This document shows, piece after piece, positions 14,653 to 23,150 of a stretch of 64,000 nucleotides of DNA. Each line of letters opens with the position of its first letter. Position 1 is the first letter of the stretch. Origin of the DNA: Muricoccus harenae. GTDB taxonomy: Bacteria; Pseudomonadota; Alphaproteobacteria; Acetobacterales; Acetobacteraceae. The notes beneath the pieces were generated by a model. It did no database searches, was not told the origin of the DNA, and worked only from the letters and a program-made list of their open reading frames with translations. The translations under genes were made by a program, and so were the position numbers. Location of the stretch: contig NZ_WWDL01000024.1 of NCBI RefSeq assembly GCF_009848505.1, positions 1 through 64,000 of the forward strand. The letters run 5' to 3'.

Positions 14653-17058
14653 TCAGCCCCCAGCTGCGAGGAGCTTTGTGCCCGACAGCGCATCGCCCCC
14701 CACTGCAGCGCCCATCGCATCGGACCGCACATCATCCGCCATTCCCGTGCGGAGCGCCGAGAGACGCTCGGAGACAGACCGGAGCTCTTCGACAACATCC
14801 AAGGTGGCGGGCGCGTCAGCCATCCTCCCAGCTGCCGCATCTAGAACGGAGGCCGCGCGCCCGACGAGGGACGCCGCGTCGCCGGTGGCAATGCGCCAGT
14901 CGTGAAGCGACACGGCGAGAGTACCGGCCGCCCCCTCAGCGGCAACCACCGATGCCTTAAGGAGATCCGCCGCCCCCGAAACTGCTCCGGCCGCCTCGAC
15001 GAGCAGTCGTGAAGACGCTGCGCCCGAGGTCGTCAGCGCCGATCCGGCAGCCGTTCCGGCCGTTCCGACGGCGACGCCCGCTTCACGGATCTCGCGCCCG
15101 GCATCCGTGGCAGCGCGTACGAGCTGCTCCTCGACCTTCCGGCCCCCCTCTTCAAGGCGCCCGCTAGCGCGTTCGAGCACCTTGCTGAAACCCTCCGCGC
15201 CGAGTTCGACGCTTGACCGCAGAGCACTCGTGCCTTCCAGCAGTCCGTCGCGGAGGGTCGTCCCCGCCACGCCGGCGGCGATGCCCGCTTCACGGATCTC
15301 GCGCCCGGCATCCGTGGCAGCGCGTACGAGCTGCTCCTCGACCTTCCGGCCCCCCTCTTCAAGGCGCCCGCTAGCGCGTTCGAGCACCTTGCTGAAACCC
15401 TCCGCGCCGAGTTCGACGCTCGACCGCAGAGCACTCGTGCCTTCCAGCAGTCCGTCGCGGAGGGTCGTCCCCGCCACGCCGGCGGCGACGCCCGCTTCAC
15501 GGATCTCGCGCCCGGCATCCGTGGCAGCGCGTACGAGCTGCTCCTCGACCTTCCGGCCCCCCTCTTCAAGGCGCCCGCTAGCGCGTTCGAGCACCTTGCT
15601 GAAACCCTCCGCGCCGAGTTCGACGCTCGACCGCAGAGCACTCGTGCCTTCCAGCAGTCCGTCGCGGAGGGTCGTCCCCGCCACGCCGGCGGCGACGCCC
15701 GCTTCACGGATCTCGTGCCCGGCATCCGTGGCAGCGCGTACGAGCTGTACCTCGGCCTTCCGGGCCCCCTCTTCGAAGCGCAGGCCGGCGCGTTGGATCA
15801 CCTCACTCAGGCGCTCCCCACCCAGTTCAAGATTGGCCCGCAGGGCACTCGTGCTTTCCAGCAGCCCATCACGGAAGAGCGTCCCGGCCCGGGCGGAGGA
15901 CCGCTCCCACTCGGGTCCGGCTGCGGTGAGCGCCGTGCGCGCGACCTCCGCCGCGTCAGCAATTTGCCGGGCTGCGTCCGACGCCGCTTGCGCCAAATCA
16001 CGTGCGGCGTCTGCGCCCGCTCCAGCGAGCCCCTCGCGCACCGTGGCGAGCGTCTCGGCAAGGGCGCGCACGTGGCCGCCAACCCGCTCCATCGCGATGG
16101 TCGCCTCCCGAATCTGCGTGCCCGCCGCGGACTCCAGTCGCTCGTGGAAGCGATCCGCCATCTGTTCCAGGGCACGGCGATTGCCCTCCGAGACCGAACC
16201 AGTCATGCGTGTGATTGCAACGGTAAGCGGCTGTACTGCGTCGCTCAGCCGCCGCGACAGAGCCTCGTCGAACTTTGCAGCGACCGCAGCCGCCAGGTGG
16301 TCCGTCTCATGACGACGCGTGCCGGAATCGCCGCGGAGCAGCGCCTGTGTCTCGGAAGCGACCTCCTGAGGTGTAAGGGGCGGCAGCCGTCGGTCGAGCA
16401 CGGCAAGAAACGCTGCGATGGCCCGCTCCGCCCTAAGGGTCTCACGCCGGAGCCAACTCGCAAACGTAAGGGAGAGAAACAGGGCTGCCACCGAGAAAGC
16501 AAACTTTGTGGCCGCTGTGCCGAGCAGTCTGCCAAGGCCGTCTTGTACTTGGCCGAGATCCGAGGCGCCGAGTGTTCCACCAACGGCCTTTAGAGCGAGG
16601 ACGAGGCCGAAAAACGTAAGGAGCAGACCTACCCCGACGAGGGTATTCGAATGCGCCCGCGCGGCGCGCAGGTCGGCGCCTGCGGCGCCGAGCAGTTGAA
16701 GCCCGAAGAACTCTGTCGCCGGAATTGTCTGGCGGTAGGCGCCACCGGACAGCCCAGGACGAAGTAGGCTGCGGTCCATTGCGGCCCATGCGTCACCGAC
16801 TGCTGAGGCGGTGCGGAAGCGTTCGTTGAGGGTAGGATAGTCATCGGCAACCTCTTCAGCCTCCCCAGCCCGAACAAGTGCCTCGCGCATTCCATCAAGT
16901 GCCTTGCGTACGGTGCGCCCGGCCACGGCGACCGGGCGCGCGGCCCTGAATGTCCATGCGGCGAGGACGAGGAAAACGACGCCAACGGTGAAAGGGGACG
17001 AGTAGAGATCGTTTGCAGCTAACCAGATGCCGCCGGAGGTGAGATTTATGTCAGTCAT
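14653..17058 (-). CDS. MotA/ExbB/ZorA-like proton channel with long repetitive tail
   Basis: An 801-residue protein. It has three hydrophobic segments at about 22-40, 143-165 and 197-215. The second contains NTLVGVGLLLTFFGL, matching the GLLGTFxG signature of MotA/TolQ/ZorA channels. The remaining about 580 residues are Ala/Glu/Arg-rich, predicted as a long helical cytoplasmic tail, as in ZorA of the Zorya antiphage system. Within it, three near-identical 69-residue repeats and a fourth divergent copy occur (about 388-663). With the OmpA-domain protein it would form an ion-driven stator. No ZorC, ZorD or ZorE is visible, so this is Zorya-like rather than a known Zorya type. Confidence 0.85.
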   Translation of the reverse strand: MTDINLTSGGIWLAANDLYSSPFTVGVVFLVLAAWTFRAARPVAVAGRTVRKALDGMREALVRAGEAEEVADDYPTLNERFRTASAVGDAWAAMDRSLLRPGLSGGAYRQTIPATEFFGLQLLGAAGADLRAARAHSNTLVGVGLLLTFFGLVLALKAVGGTLGASDLGQVQDGLGRLLGTAATKFAFSVAALFLSLTFASWLRRETLRAERAIAAFLAVLDRRLPPLTPQEVASETQALLRGDSGTRRHETDHLAAAVAAKFDEALSRRLSDAVQPLTVAITRMTGSVSEGNRRALEQMADRFHERLESAAGTQIREATIAMERVGGHVRALAETLATVREGLAGAGADAARDLAQAASDAARQIADAAEVARTALTAAGPEWERSSARAGTLFRDGLLESTSALRANLELGGERLSEVIQRAGLRFEEGARKAEVQLVRAATDAGHEIREAGVAAGVAGTTLRDGLLEGTSALRSSVELGAEGFSKVLERASGRLEEGGRKVEEQLVRAATDAGREIREAGVAAGVAGTTLRDGLLEGTSALRSSVELGAEGFSKVLERASGRLEEGGRKVEEQLVRAATDAGREIREAGIAAGVAGTTLRDGLLEGTSALRSSVELGAEGFSKVLERASGRLEEGGRKVEEQLVRAATDAGREIREAGVAVGTAGTAAGSALTTSGAASSRLLVEAAGAVSGAADLLKASVVAAEGAAGTLAVSLHDWRIATGDAASLVGRAASVLDAAAGRMADAPATLDVVEELRSVSERLSALRTGMADDVRSDAMGAAVGGDALSGTKLLAAGG
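15071..15898 (-). repeat. Tandem 207-bp coding repeats in the MotA/ZorA-like gene
   Basis: Units start at 15071, 15278, 15485 and 15692, each exactly 207 bp (69 codons). The first three are nearly identical at the DNA level, differing at only a few bases. The fourth has diverged. Such recent duplication suggests the tail length can change by unequal recombination while staying in frame. Confidence 0.9.
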
Positions 17059-17080
17059 GGGTTGCGTTCCGGGCCGCTTG

Positions 17081-17791
17081 TCACAGCGGGAGGCTCAGGC
17101 GGCCCTTGCGCCGAACGGCCCAGCCTTCCTGCTCGATAATAGCAGGCTGGATCGCCCGCAGGTCCGGTCCTGGCACGATGTCAAACAGCCATCCTAGGCG
17201 AGCCTCGGCTGCCCGCCCGGCGTCGCTCGTCAGAAGGCCTTGTCCTCGGCGGAGGTTGAAGGCCGGGAACACCGCCCGCGCGTCGCCGACTACGAGGACA
17301 TAGATGTCAGCTCGGTCAGCCGAACCGCTTACCGGTGTGGGAGCCGTGCCACCAGCATCTAGGGCGTAACCGCGCCCAATGCGGTACCGCTCCGCGAATG
17401 ACACGAAGGCTGATGCCGACTCAAGCGCGCGGCCAGCATCGTCGCAGAAGCTCTCCCAGGTAGGCCGCGCAGGCAAGGGTGCTGCCGACTGTTGGAGCAT
17501 TTCGCGTTCGGGGAGACACGCCGATTTTTGAGCAACAGGTCTGTCGGGGCGCGCAGTCGCGGAACGCTGACAAGCCTCCAAATCGGAGGCTTTCGGGGTT
17601 GTCGCTGAGTTGAAGGCCGCCGCCTCAAGCGCCTTTAGCCGTCGCTCGACGCGCTGTAGTTCGGTAGCCGTCTGACGTACGAGCTGGTCGTTCCGTCTTA
17701 CCGACGCCCGAGCGACAACCCATATAGCTACTGCCAGCGTTGTTGCGGCGACAAGGCTGGCCCCGAGGACCGCAATCTGTATCCAGTTCAC
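17081..17791 (-). CDS. Membrane-anchored coiled-coil protein of the motor operon (unknown)
   Basis: A 236-residue protein. It has one N-terminal TM helix (IAVLGASLVAATTLAVAIWVVA, about 5-26) and then a short coiled coil (LVRQTATELQRVERRLKALE, about 37-56). A linker with two Cys follows, and a C-terminal globular region (about 110-236) with DIYVLVVGDARAVFPAFN and WLFDIVPGPDLRAIQPAIIE. I recognise no family. The start codon overlaps the stop of the actin-like gene (ATGA), and the MotA-like gene follows 22 bp later. It could link the actin-like ATPase to the membrane motor, an inference from gene order. Confidence 0.75.
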   Translation of the reverse strand: MNWIQIAVLGASLVAATTLAVAIWVVARASVRRNDQLVRQTATELQRVERRLKALEAAAFNSATTPKASDLEACQRSATARPDRPVAQKSACLPEREMLQQSAAPLPARPTWESFCDDAGRALESASAFVSFAERYRIGRGYALDAGGTAPTPVSGSADRADIYVLVVGDARAVFPAFNLRRGQGLLTSDAGRAAEARLGWLFDIVPGPDLRAIQPAIIEQEGWAVRRKGRLSLPL

Positions 17792-20700
17792 GGTAGCCTC
17801 AGAGGCATTTCGTCCACCGCAAGCCTCCGCACGAAGCGGCGAAGCAGCACGACAAAGGGTGGTTCGATAGGGGACGTGTCTTCGACAGGCCCTTCGGCTG
17901 TCACATCGGCAAGCGCCGCTGTCTGGGCGCGTTGGATCTCGGCGTTAGCTTCGCCGATGAGGTTACCGATGACGGGCTCTGGCGTGAGAGCCCGAATTCC
18001 CAGGGAGGGGAGTTTGTTCAGGAACCTGCGGAATTCAGGCGCATCCTCGATCCGGCAGGGCTCGCTAACCGCAAGATCCGCGACTCTCGCCGAGGGCCTA
18101 ATCGGGTTTGCCCCCGATACCACGGCCTCCCCGAGGAGCGGGTCGGCTGCCACACGGCCGAGGAGAGACGCGTCGTCGCGTACTAGGCCATATGCAACCT
18201 CTTCCTTAGGCTCAGTCGAGAAGACGAGGTTGGCCCGTGGCATAGCCTCCCCTGTCGCGTCGGTGAAAAAGCGAAGGACCCTATCTGTCTCCTCGGGTGA
18301 CCGAAGCAGCGCGCGGAATAGAAGGGAGGCGCGGCCGCCCAGGCAAAGGGAGACGTTCGTGCCTCTGCGCGCCTCAATACGGCCCGCCTCGACAAGTGAA
18401 CGTACCACCCGTCCAGTGTAATCGAGGAGTCCCGCGAGCCCTGTTAGCGCGACGGCCTTCAGACGCTCTGCTTCCGGTGACCCAGCGAGAACGGGGAGGT
18501 ACCGATCCAGCGCTGTGGCGAAGGGCTCGCTATTCACGACGAGCTCGGTGGCGAGAATGCCCTTCATATCGTCGAGCGTGAGCTTCTCTCCAAGCGTGTC
18601 GACGAGTGCCTTAAGCTCGGGTTGATAGCCCGCAAGCTTCCGAAGGATGGCGGGATGCTTGCGCAGGTGATCGATAAGCAACGCGCGTCCCGCGAGTTCG
18701 AAGGAGCCCCGCCACGCAAGCGGCTCAGCACCCAACGTGCGCTGCTGGACAACGGCAACGTCGGTCGTCCCACCTCCGATATCGAAGCTGACCAAGCCCT
18801 CCGGCGGAGGCACGTTCCGACGATGGATAAAGTACAAGGCGGTGCTCACCGACTCGGTCCGGAACTCGACGGGCGGGTCCGTTCTGGTGCGCTCACCCGT
18901 GACTGTTTCCACCGCGAGGCGGACGGCGTTCCGGGCCGCCTGCTGGAAGCCGGTGAGTTGCCACGGGCGGAACGCCTCGGGGAATGAGAATCGAAAGGCG
19001 ACTGCGCCCGGCTGCACACCGCGCGCGCCAGCCTCGGCAAGAGCGAGCAGCGCTACCTCCGTGAGAAATAGCTCAATGCGCTTCGGCGCATCGACTTCCC
19101 TCGACCACTTGAGGTTGAAGTCGAGCCCTTCGGCGGTACCGCCGAAGTGCGCGATGGCCGACTGGCGGCGCTGTGCGAAGTAGATAAGCGCGTCTCGGAA
19201 GATCCGCTCCCCGTCGACTCTGCCCAAGCCGCGCCTCACGCGGAGGATCGTCTGGAACGGAATGCCAACGTCGGTCGCCGGCAGGAACTCACGGTCAAGC
19301 AGATCGCGCCCCTGGTCTGCATCGCTGTAGGCTGCGACGTGCCTCGCCGCAATGCGGAGCGGTGCAGTCTCACCCCCAGGAAGCTGCAGGTAAACCGAGG
19401 TGTTTGTCGTGCCGAAATCGATGCCGACCGTCGCGCGGCCGCTCGCTGCGGACGGAGCAGGCTCTGGCAAGGGCAGCAGGAGGAGACCCGCCACTTGGCG
19501 CTCGTCGGATCGGCGGTATTCCAGGACCGCGGCTTCCGCGGGACCCGGCAGCTGGTGGATGCCCTGCGCCTCCGAGCGATCGTCGCGAAGCCAAGTGGTC
19601 TCGCCCGCCGCTGTAACGTCGCCGGCGAGCAGCGCGCGCGCAGCCGCCACTGCGCTGAAGCCATCGTTCGCCTCAAAGCGCCGGCGAATCCCATCCTTCG
19701 ACAGAAGGCCCGTCGGCGTGAACTGAATAGACACTGAAGCGCTCGTGAAGCCGAGGTGGAGACGCCACCAGGAAGCGCGGAAGTTCGGCCACACCGAAAG
19801 CACAAGCGGGGGTTCCAAAGACTCCTCGTCCGGGTAGAGGCGCGAGAGTGTCACCGTTCCGCCGGACTCGAGCGTCAGGGCAAGATGCAGCGTCGTTCCC
19901 TCGCCGCCGGCGATAAGGCGACATGCACGCCCTAGAGCCGGACCGTCCAAAAGCGCAAGCAGGAACGGGGAAAGCGGGAGGAGGTGCTCCCGGGCTCCTG
20001 CTGGGTGCTGGTCAAATCCGCGCTCTCCACCGATGCCGTCCACGCGGTGGAGCCGCGGCAGGAATAGCTCGCCTGTGCTGACGATCAGGTATCCTTTGGA
20101 CTGCGCGTCCGACCTGATGCCGTCTAGGAGCGCAGGATTTGCCCTCAACATCGCGAGGGAGACCGTGCCCCAGACGCGCAAGTTCCCAGCCGATACGCCG
20201 AGAAGCCGGTCCATCTCGTCGTCCACTAGGACGACCCCGTTGAGGTGCGACCCGAGACCCTCGCGCAGCCGGAGGAGGCAGTCGGACGCGGCCTTTCCGG
20301 TCAGCGCGACGTGCTCTCGTCTGTTCATTGCGCGGAACACGGGCAGGGACGGGAGGCGCGTGACGGCGGGCTCTTCCTCAAACGCGGGTTCCGTTCCGCT
20401 AGGTTTCGCGTCCGCCATATATGCTCGGATGAGTCCGAGGAGAGCGGCGACATCTGGCGAGGTCGCTAGGGGCCTCATTGCCTCGTCAACCCTGGACAGG
20501 AAGCGCGCCAGAACCCACCGGTCGCTAGTCCCAAGGGAGGCGATCTTGAGCGGGTCGCGGAAACGCCCATCAACTACCCAGGGAACCGGCGGCCGTTCTC
20601 CGGGGTCCCCGAGCGAGCGACTTGGAGAAAGTAGGGTCAGCGGCTGGGCGAGGGCGATTACGCGGCCGTCGACCCGTACAATCGCTACCTCGTCGATCGT

Positions 20701-21105
20701 TCCCCCTTGCAGCAATGCAGCTCGTGGCGGAAGGCGCCGCACGATGTCCGCCCAGGGGCCAACCGCAAGGTCCGACAGCCTCATCTCCGTGGAGGTGAGG
20801 CCGGGCACATAGGCTGAGGCGAGCGCGAAAGTCGCAAGAAGCCCGCGCCATTCTTCTACGGCTCGCGAGTGAAATGGGTGCTGCTCACCAGTTAACGCGT
20901 CGTGGAACACCGTAACCGCCGCCCAGACGTCCGGAACGGAGACGATCTCATTCCCCGCCGCTAGGCTCTCCGTCGTTTTAAGGCCGCGCGCAATCGCAGT
21001 CAGCTGGTCGGCGGAGCCGAGGGAGTGCCACACTCCCGCCGCCGGGATCGGGGGCACGCGGTGGTCGGCGCGTAGAGGAGGCAGCAAGGGAGACTTCACC
21101 GTCAC
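17788..21105 (-). CDS. Actin/Hsp70-like ATPase with large N-terminal domain
   Basis: A 1105-residue protein. Residues 1 to about 550 are an unrecognised region. From about 560 there is an actin-fold ATPase with phosphate-1 VGIDFGTTNTSVY (560-572), connect-1-like ESVSTALYF (about 751), phosphate-2 SFDIGGGTTDVAV (about 773-785) and adenosine motif LCLGGRASLL (about 920-929). Key Asp and Gly residues are intact, so ATP binding is expected. I chose the GTG at 21105, two bases after the tubulin-like stop, because AAGGAG lies 7 bases upstream. A longer frame to 21138 is less likely. SrfB-like virulence ATPases have a related layout, but I cannot claim membership. Confidence 0.85.
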   Translation of the reverse strand: MTVKSPLLPPLRADHRVPPIPAAGVWHSLGSADQLTAIARGLKTTESLAAGNEIVSVPDVWAAVTVFHDALTGEQHPFHSRAVEEWRGLLATFALASAYVPGLTSTEMRLSDLAVGPWADIVRRLPPRAALLQGGTIDEVAIVRVDGRVIALAQPLTLLSPSRSLGDPGERPPVPWVVDGRFRDPLKIASLGTSDRWVLARFLSRVDEAMRPLATSPDVAALLGLIRAYMADAKPSGTEPAFEEEPAVTRLPSLPVFRAMNRREHVALTGKAASDCLLRLREGLGSHLNGVVLVDDEMDRLLGVSAGNLRVWGTVSLAMLRANPALLDGIRSDAQSKGYLIVSTGELFLPRLHRVDGIGGERGFDQHPAGAREHLLPLSPFLLALLDGPALGRACRLIAGGEGTTLHLALTLESGGTVTLSRLYPDEESLEPPLVLSVWPNFRASWWRLHLGFTSASVSIQFTPTGLLSKDGIRRRFEANDGFSAVAAARALLAGDVTAAGETTWLRDDRSEAQGIHQLPGPAEAAVLEYRRSDERQVAGLLLLPLPEPAPSAASGRATVGIDFGTTNTSVYLQLPGGETAPLRIAARHVAAYSDADQGRDLLDREFLPATDVGIPFQTILRVRRGLGRVDGERIFRDALIYFAQRRQSAIAHFGGTAEGLDFNLKWSREVDAPKRIELFLTEVALLALAEAGARGVQPGAVAFRFSFPEAFRPWQLTGFQQAARNAVRLAVETVTGERTRTDPPVEFRTESVSTALYFIHRRNVPPPEGLVSFDIGGGTTDVAVVQQRTLGAEPLAWRGSFELAGRALLIDHLRKHPAILRKLAGYQPELKALVDTLGEKLTLDDMKGILATELVVNSEPFATALDRYLPVLAGSPEAERLKAVALTGLAGLLDYTGRVVRSLVEAGRIEARRGTNVSLCLGGRASLLFRALLRSPEETDRVLRFFTDATGEAMPRANLVFSTEPKEEVAYGLVRDDASLLGRVAADPLLGEAVVSGANPIRPSARVADLAVSEPCRIEDAPEFRRFLNKLPSLGIRALTPEPVIGNLIGEANAEIQRAQTAALADVTAEGPVEDTSPIEPPFVVLLRRFVRRLAVDEMPLRLP

Positions 21106-21107
21106 GT

Positions 21108-22628
21108 TCAGGCTCCTTCGCGCTGGTGGCCGAGGCACGCCGCATGCAGCGCCGCGACGAGGCGGGCTGGCCCGGCGGCACCGGCGATAGGGGCGTCGTA
21201 CGTCAAGGCAGAGAAGACGTCAGAAAGGCCCGGCCCCGCGACGGGCGGGACGAGGTGCCGGAACCCGGCTTCTCCCACAGCCGCAGAGAGCTGCATCCGC
21301 GCGACGTCGGCGGAGTCCCAGGCGCGGGCGAGGAGGTCGTCGGCAACGAGTGCGAGGCGCTGGCCCGCCCCAGCGCTTCCGCGGTTTAGAGCGACGAACC
21401 ACCGCAAAAAGTCGTCGGATGCTTCGGTGAGCTTCGATATCGCCCGCTGAGATGCTTCAGCGGCCACCGAGTTGCCGACTGCGGGCGCGAGGTGAGCCTG
21501 GAACCACGCCTCGCGGTCGTGCCGCCTCCAGGCGTCACCGGTCAGCGCCGGGACGTACTGCTCTCGCCAAGCTACTGCGGTCCGGACCGCCGCCGCGACG
21601 TACTCGCGCACCTTGCCCCGCGTACCGACGTCGGGCAGGTCATCCCAGCCGACTACGTCACCTCCGCCTGTGCGGGTGGCAAGCACTCCCCTCGCTGGAT
21701 CGCTGCGAGCCGCTAGAAAATCTAGAGCGGCGAGGGCAGCAACGAGTTCGGGCAGGAGAGGGGGGTTCGCCTGCAGCGAACCGCCGTCTGAATAGGTTCC
21801 TAGCGGGACGAGGGGGTCGCTGCCGAGTAGGTATAGATTGTCAAACACTGTCTCCTCTCGGAACAGGCCTGCATAGTGCTCGAGGGCCCCGCGGGCTTGC
21901 ATGAGGAATGCTGAGGAGTCTGGGCGGATCGCTGGACCTGACCCGGGCGGTGGCGCTGGGAAGGCGAAATACGGGAGCATGAGCACGCCGCCGAGCTTCA
22001 CGCGCTCGCCTAGCCCACGCTCCTCGATTGCCTTCCGGAGAAGGCGAGCGACGGTTGGAAAGCCTGCGGCCCCGGTACCACCGAATACAGAGGCCACGAG
22101 GAGGATGCGTACCTCCTCGCCCTGTCCAGCGGCTTGCAGCGCGCCTAAGAGGTCATGCCAAACGTCGGAGCTTGGTGTAACGCCCTGGAGTGTCAACGCA
22201 GCCCCGAGGGCGGGCCGCTGCCGGAAGCCTTCGTCAAGTTGCAGCCGCCGCTCATCGCTTGAGAATAGGATTTCGGCAAGCGCCGCCTCGCTAGCCGGCA
22301 GACCGCCGAACCCGATGGAGGTTGCAAGGCTCACGGACGACCTCTCGTCTGGCGCCCAGGCCCAGCCAGCCTTGGGCCTTTCGATGGCAGTGCGCAGGAG
22401 CGGACACGGCCCAAGGTCATTCGCGCCCGCTGCGCGAAAGGCGGTGCGGAGATTGCTCGCCTCCGCGAGGACGCGTATCGCGCGTGCAGCATTGCCGTTG
22501 GAGCGATCCTGGTCGAGCAAGCCGATCCAGGTGGAGTCGGGCCCAAGGCCGCAGAAAGCAAGGCGGACGAATGCTTCGACGCATTTTGCGCCGGTGCCTC
22601 CGATGCCAAGGAGGAAGTTCGCGCTCAT
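21108..22628 (-). CDS. Tubulin/FtsZ-like GTPase (Tubulin_2-like)
   Basis: A 506-residue protein. It opens with NFLLGIGGTGAKCVEAF, a first glycine-rich loop, and has the tubulin-type G-box at about 160-175 (VASVFGGTGAAGFPT), followed by an FtsZ-like helix (VARLLRKAIEE) and an 'LLGSDPL' strand. These features match prokaryotic Tubulin_2-like proteins rather than the cell-division FtsZ. It probably binds GTP and may polymerise. The start at 22628 overlaps the stop of the 4-TM gene (ATGA), and the next gene starts 2 bp after its stop, so expression is tightly coupled. Polymer formation is not shown by sequence. Confidence 0.8.
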   Translation of the reverse strand: MSANFLLGIGGTGAKCVEAFVRLAFCGLGPDSTWIGLLDQDRSNGNAARAIRVLAEASNLRTAFRAAGANDLGPCPLLRTAIERPKAGWAWAPDERSSVSLATSIGFGGLPASEAALAEILFSSDERRLQLDEGFRQRPALGAALTLQGVTPSSDVWHDLLGALQAAGQGEEVRILLVASVFGGTGAAGFPTVARLLRKAIEERGLGERVKLGGVLMLPYFAFPAPPPGSGPAIRPDSSAFLMQARGALEHYAGLFREETVFDNLYLLGSDPLVPLGTYSDGGSLQANPPLLPELVAALAALDFLAARSDPARGVLATRTGGGDVVGWDDLPDVGTRGKVREYVAAAVRTAVAWREQYVPALTGDAWRRHDREAWFQAHLAPAVGNSVAAEASQRAISKLTEASDDFLRWFVALNRGSAGAGQRLALVADDLLARAWDSADVARMQLSAAVGEAGFRHLVPPVAGPGLSDVFSALTYDAPIAGAAGPARLVAALHAACLGHQREGA

Positions 22629-23143
22629 AGGGAGTTCAGACGGCTTGCGAAGGGCACGGCCGGGCGCATCATCCGCTCCGTTCCGACGAAGGAAAGAAGC
22701 CAGTACGCGAGCGCGGCAGCAAGGCAGACATAGAGGGCGCACTGGGTCGCAGCTGCCTCGTCAACGGTCGTAAGCCAGAAGCTGAGGAACAAGTAGGTCG
22801 CCCCTAGCGCGCCGATAACGACGACCAGCAGCAGCAGAACCCAAACGCCACGCCGCCAGCCGCTGCCAGCCAGCCCCGGCCCGATCGGACGTGCGACGAG
22901 GTTCATGAGCGAGAGAACGACGAAGGCGAAAAAGACGGCCGCAGCGGCAAGGGAGAAAGCGCGCTGCATTCCGGCGGTCACCTCCGGCACGAAGCGCGCG
23001 ACTAGTTCCTCCATCCTGTAGGCAGGCTGAAGCATTCCCTCTGCGATGGAGGAAGGCAGGAAAGCAGGAAGAAACCAAGCCATGGCGATGAGAGCGAGGC
23101 CCACGATCGTCCCGAGCATGAAAGGTCTGAGCCAGTGACGCAT
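22625..23143 (-). CDS. Four-TM membrane protein of the motor operon
   Basis: A 172-residue protein with four hydrophobic segments at about 10-35 (MLGTIVGLALIAMAWFLPAF), 60-85, 99-125 and 131-152. Short basic loops suggest an inner-membrane protein. I recognise no family. The start at ATG 23143 lies 7 bp after the stop of the vWA gene. An upstream in-frame ATG at 23215 would overlap that gene by 65 bp and adds a basic, motif-free leader. It overlaps the tubulin-like gene by 4 bp. It may anchor the cytoskeletal proteins or the vWA protein to the membrane. Confidence 0.75.
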   Translation of the reverse strand: MRHWLRPFMLGTIVGLALIAMAWFLPAFLPSSIAEGMLQPAYRMEELVARFVPEVTAGMQRAFSLAAAAVFFAFVVLSLMNLVARPIGPGLAGSGWRRGVWVLLLLVVVIGALGATYLFLSFWLTTVDEAAATQCALYVCLAAALAYWLLSFVGTERMMRPAVPFASRLNSL

Positions 23144-23150
23144 GCGCACC

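Noticed and set aside
15071-15898. Regularly spaced direct repeats that could suggest a CRISPR array
   Set aside because: The 207-bp units have no short-repeat/spacer structure and lie in frame inside the MotA/ZorA-like coding sequence.
13660-17058. Reading the MotA/MotB-like pair as flagellar motor genes or as TolQ/TolR
   Set aside because: The long repetitive tail, the operon partners and the island location do not fit flagellar or Tol systems; the Zorya-like comparison fits better.
21108-22628. Calling the tubulin-like gene ftsZ
   Set aside because: Only the G-box resembles FtsZ; the remaining sequence, the N-terminal loop and the context differ, and the division cluster is not here.
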